Shown here: one piece after another, positions 61,963 through 64,000 of the stretch
Layout: every line of letters starts with the position of its first letter
Position numbering within the stretch: position 1 is the first letter of the stretch
Origin: Ruminococcus flavefaciens
GTDB lineage: Bacteria > Bacillota > Clostridia > Oscillospirales > Ruminococcaceae
Assembly (NCBI RefSeq): GCF_900108555.1
Contig: NZ_FNWV01000001.1
Location: forward strand, 62,001 to 126,000
DNA length: 64,000 bases
Reading direction: 5' to 3'
Notes under the pieces: model-generated
The model's input: only the letters and a program-made list of their open reading frames with translations
What the model was told of the DNA's origin: nothing
Database searches by the model: none
Position numbers and translations under genes: made by a program

Positions 61963-62910
61963 ATGAAAGAATTTGTAATTAATGACAATGACAGTGGCCA
62001 GAGAGTTGATAAATTTGTTGCAAAAGCTCTCCCAAACCTCCCTAAAAGTATGATGTATCGACTAATTCGTAAAAAAGACATAAAGATAAACGGTAAGAGG
62101 TGCGATATATCCGACCGACTCAATACAGGTGATGTTATAACTATTTATGTGAAAGATGAAGTATCAGCTGAGAAAAAACACGATATGAGTTTTCTTAAAT
62201 GCTCCCCTGACATTGAAATAGTATATGAGGATAAAAATGTACTTATCGTCAATAAGCCTGTTGGTCTTGACTCGCACTCAAACGGAAGTCCTATGACCGA
62301 AACCCTTATTGACAGGATAAAACACTACTTATATAATAAGAAAGAATATCTTCCCGACTCTGAAAACTCTTTCGCTCCTGCTCTTTGCAGCCGCCTTGAC
62401 AGAAATACCTGCGGACTTGTTACTGCTGCAAAGACCGCTTCCGCTTTAAGAGACATAAATGAAGCCATACGCGCAGGAAATATCCACAAGATATATCACT
62501 GCGTAACTGTTGGAAAGCTGCCGAAAAGAGAAGATATTATCACAGCATATCATCAAAAAGACGAGTCAAGAAATCTTGTAAAGATCTCCGACTCGCCTAT
62601 TGACGGTTATAAACATATTAAAACAGGATATCGAGTGCTTTCAGAAAAAGGTCCGCTTTCCATTGTGGAAGTTAAGCTGTATACGGGCAGAACTCACCAG
62701 ATACGCGCTCATCTTGCACATATAGGCGCACCTATCCTCGGTGACGGCAAATACGGCTCTGTCGCTGCAAATAAGCGATACGGTGTATTCCGTCAGGCAC
62801 TCTGTGCCTTTTCGCTTGAGTTTCATATACCCGAAAGCTCAGATATGCATTATCTGAATACATTAGTTTTAAAAGCACCAACACCTGATTTTGAAAAGAA
62901 ACTTTTTTAG
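61963..62910 (+). CDS. RluA family pseudouridine synthase
   Basis: Isomerises uridine to pseudouridine in rRNA or tRNA. The 315-residue protein has an N-terminal S4 RNA-binding domain (GQRVDKFVAKALPNLPKSMMYRLIRKKDIKINGKR) and a catalytic domain with CSRLDRNTCGLV (the Asp in R-L-D) and YTGRTHQIRAHLAHIG. The exact target site cannot be read from the sequence. The AGGTGAT ribosome site precedes ATG. The last codons overlap tyrA on the other strand by four bases. Confidence 0.93.
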   Translation: MKEFVINDNDSGQRVDKFVAKALPNLPKSMMYRLIRKKDIKINGKRCDISDRLNTGDVITIYVKDEVSAEKKHDMSFLKCSPDIEIVYEDKNVLIVNKPVGLDSHSNGSPMTETLIDRIKHYLYNKKEYLPDSENSFAPALCSRLDRNTCGLVTAAKTASALRDINEAIRAGNIHKIYHCVTVGKLPKREDIITAYHQKDESRNLVKISDSPIDGYKHIKTGYRVLSEKGPLSIVEVKLYTGRTHQIRAHLAHIGAPILGDGKYGSVAANKRYGVFRQALCAFSLEFHIPESSDMHYLNTLVLKAPTPDFEKKLF

Positions 62911-63758
62911 TTAGGCTGTCCGACTCTGTGTCTGAGGTTTTCTTCTTTGAGCTCTCTTCCTTCCGCAATGAGAGCACGCATAGTATCAGCATCTGAATTT
63001 TTCAGTGCATCGCTGTATTTCAAAAGATTTTTGATAAGGGTATCAAGCTCATACTGTAGATTTTCCTTATTCTGCATGAAAAGATCGGTCCACATTCTTT
63101 CGTTCATGGTCGCAATACGAGTCATATCCTGGAAGCTTCCGCCGCTGAATCCACATTCAAGCCCAAGCTCCGGACTCTTTACATACGCACTTGAAACGAT
63201 ATGTGCAAGCTGAGACGTATAAGCTATCATCTTATCATGGTTTTCGGGAGTTGTAACAACTATCTTTCCTGCACCTACTTCACTCGCAAGCTTTCGCAGC
63301 AGTTCTGTATCCTCTTCTCTGCTGTCCTCAAACGGAGCAATAATAAAATTGGCTTTTACAAAGAGATCAGCTGTACTATTGTAATAGCCTCCGAACTCCT
63401 TGCCTGCCATAGGGTGGATACCCACATATCTGAGTCCGTTTGTCTCGGCAATATTCTTCATACGCTCGGAAAATGCTCCCTTTATACCGCAGACATCGGT
63501 AATAAGAGTGTTTTTGCTTATATCAGCAGCGTGATCTCTGAAAAATCTTTCTGTTGCCTCGGGGAAAAGAGCTGCTATGATCAGATCATAGCCATTATAA
63601 TTACCGTCAAAAACTTCATCAAGTGCTACATCACGAAGTGCAGCATTTTCTATGTCATGGTTAAGGTCACAGCCGACAACTGTATGATATGTATATTTTT
63701 TTAGTGCCTTACAAAGTGAACCGCCTATAAGACCAAGTCCGACAACAAGTATTTTCAT
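62907..63758 (-). CDS. tyrA: Prephenate dehydrogenase
   Basis: Converts prephenate to 4-hydroxyphenylpyruvate for tyrosine, or arogenate to tyrosine. The 283-residue NAD(P)-dependent protein starts with VVGLGLIGGSLCKAL. Also visible are ITDVCGIKGAF, RYVGIHPMAGKEFGGYYNS with the catalytic His, and the late SQLAHIVSSAYVK and GGSFQDMTRIA. No chorismate mutase or ACT domain is present. The ribosome site GGAGG precedes ATG. No T-box was seen between the promoter and the start. Confidence 0.94.
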   Translation of the reverse strand: MKILVVGLGLIGGSLCKALKKYTYHTVVGCDLNHDIENAALRDVALDEVFDGNYNGYDLIIAALFPEATERFFRDHAADISKNTLITDVCGIKGAFSERMKNIAETNGLRYVGIHPMAGKEFGGYYNSTADLFVKANFIIAPFEDSREEDTELLRKLASEVGAGKIVVTTPENHDKMIAYTSQLAHIVSSAYVKSPELGLECGFSGGSFQDMTRIATMNERMWTDLFMQNKENLQYELDTLIKNLLKYSDALKNSDADTMRALIAEGRELKEENLRHRVGQPN

Positions 63759-63792
63759 AGAATATTACCTCCGATGTTCTTTTATCATTTAA

Positions 63793-63821
63793 AGTATAAC
63801 GCTTTAAAATAAAAAAGTCAA
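63793..63821 (-). promoter_or_regulatory. Promoter of tyrA
   Basis: Minus-strand TTGACT (63821-63816), 17-bp spacer, TATACT (63798-63793). Confidence 0.75.
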
Positions 63822-63847
63822 TAGCAAATCACTTTTTTATTTATTGA

Positions 63848-63853
63848 TATAAT
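63848..63853 (+). promoter_or_regulatory. Extended -10 before the amidase gene
   Basis: TGA-TATAAT at 63845-63853; the -35 region is weak. It is divergent from tyrA, in a 166-base gap. Confidence 0.5.
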
Positions 63854-63924
63854 AACAATTTGTTCCATAAAAGCATAAAATAAAATGAGATATATCTCAA
63901 AACTAATCAGAATAGGATGATTTT

Positions 63925-64000
63925 ATGCCAAAGGTCTTTTTAAGTCCTTCCACACAGGAATGGAATAAATATGCTACAGACGGCAATGAAGAACTGTATA
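63925..64000 (+). CDS. N-acetylmuramoyl-L-alanine amidase, N-terminal fragment
   Basis: Cut by the right edge; only the first 25 residues are visible. MPKVFLSPSTQEWNKYATDG is typical of the clostridial Amidase_3 proteins, which often continue with NEE-x-YMNLIADAM. It would cleave the amide bond between MurNAc and L-Ala in peptidoglycan. AGGAT is the ribosome site eight bases before ATG. The catalytic part is outside the window, so the call depends on the opening motif only. Confidence 0.7.
   Translation, partial: MPKVFLSPSTQEWNKYATDGNEELY

Noticed and set aside
63201..63704. Plus-strand frame of 167 codons opposite tyrA
   Set aside because: Shadow of tyrA: conserved TyrA motifs are on the other strand.
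1..64000. CRISPR arrays, insertion sequences, prophage, tRNA or rRNA genes
   Set aside because: No repeat-spacer pattern, transposase, integrase, phage structural gene or RNA-gene signature was seen by eye on either strand.

Overview
The window reads as a chromosomal core segment of a low-GC Gram-positive anaerobe of the Clostridia, most likely a Ruminococcus-type Oscillospiraceae/Ruminococcaceae bacterium. This is inferred from gene content: WhiA, HPr kinase, AddAB, DnaD/DnaC loaders, ThyX, a SigK-type sigma factor, GH25 lysozyme, Thr-rich extracytoplasmic linkers and AGGAGG-type ribosome sites. No rRNA, tRNA, CRISPR array, insertion sequence or prophage was seen. Coding density is high and no gene-free stretch exceeds about 240 bases.

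Layout. 1-6.0 kb (+): tilS (cut by the left edge), ftsH, rpsO and pnp, with structured leaders before rpsO and pnp. 6.0-10.5 kb (-): DUF951, prfA, tsaC-type Sua5, coaE and an M18 aminopeptidase. 10.6-12.0 kb (+): an unrecognised 118-residue protein and an S1-repeat protein. 12.0-24.5 kb (-): a very long co-oriented run starting at a strong promoter before rpe: rpe, rnfD-like, rnfE-like, rnfA-like, a DUF4015 membrane protein, hprK, murB, rapZ, whiA, dnaE, then pfkA with its own promoter. 24.6-28.4 kb (+): sigK-type sigma factor, an SDR-type epimerase, dnaD and dnaC. 28.4-29.7 kb (-): a Thr-rich lipoprotein. 29.9-35.4 kb (+): thyX, DUF2156, DJ-1, 5-formyl-THF cyclo-ligase, mltG and a U32 (TrhP-like) protein. 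35.4-40 kb (-): an ExbB/ExbD/ExbD-like trio, a flippase-like membrane protein and a GGDNF-EAL protein. 40.1-40.9 kb (+): surE. 40.9-49.5 kb (-): an N-terminally truncated asnB, gpsA, plsY, der, a DUF512 radical SAM protein, rpmF, DUF177, a small P-loop protein and pgi. 49.6-61.8 kb (-): three D,D-carboxypeptidase-like proteins, addA, addB and a double GH25 lysozyme. 61.9-64 kb: an RluA-type pseudouridine synthase (+), tyrA (-) and the first codons of an amidase (+).

Most genes are ordinary housekeeping. The unusual signals are: (1) an RnfD-E-A-like membrane trio in which three of the four expected intramembrane Fe-S cysteines are serine, the RnfD flavinylation motif is not visible, and RnfB, RnfC and RnfG are absent; (2) a self-contained ExbB/ExbD-like ion-driven motor cassette in an apparently monoderm bacterium, including a second ExbD-like protein without the motor aspartate; (3) a tandem of D,D-carboxypeptidase homologues in which two have lost catalytic residues (a PBP5-like protein with Tyr for the nucleophilic Ser, and a VanY-like protein without a zinc His and the catalytic Glu), next to a GH25 protein whose second domain has also lost catalytic acids; (4) an asparagine synthetase that lacks the catalytic Cys region of the glutaminase domain; (5) leader RNA structures before rpsO and pnp that suggest autoregulation. 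Family assignments come from motif recognition by eye and no database search was run. Many starts were moved from the longest open frame to the codon preceded by a ribosome binding site, and in several cases a consensus promoter overlapping the longer start supports this.
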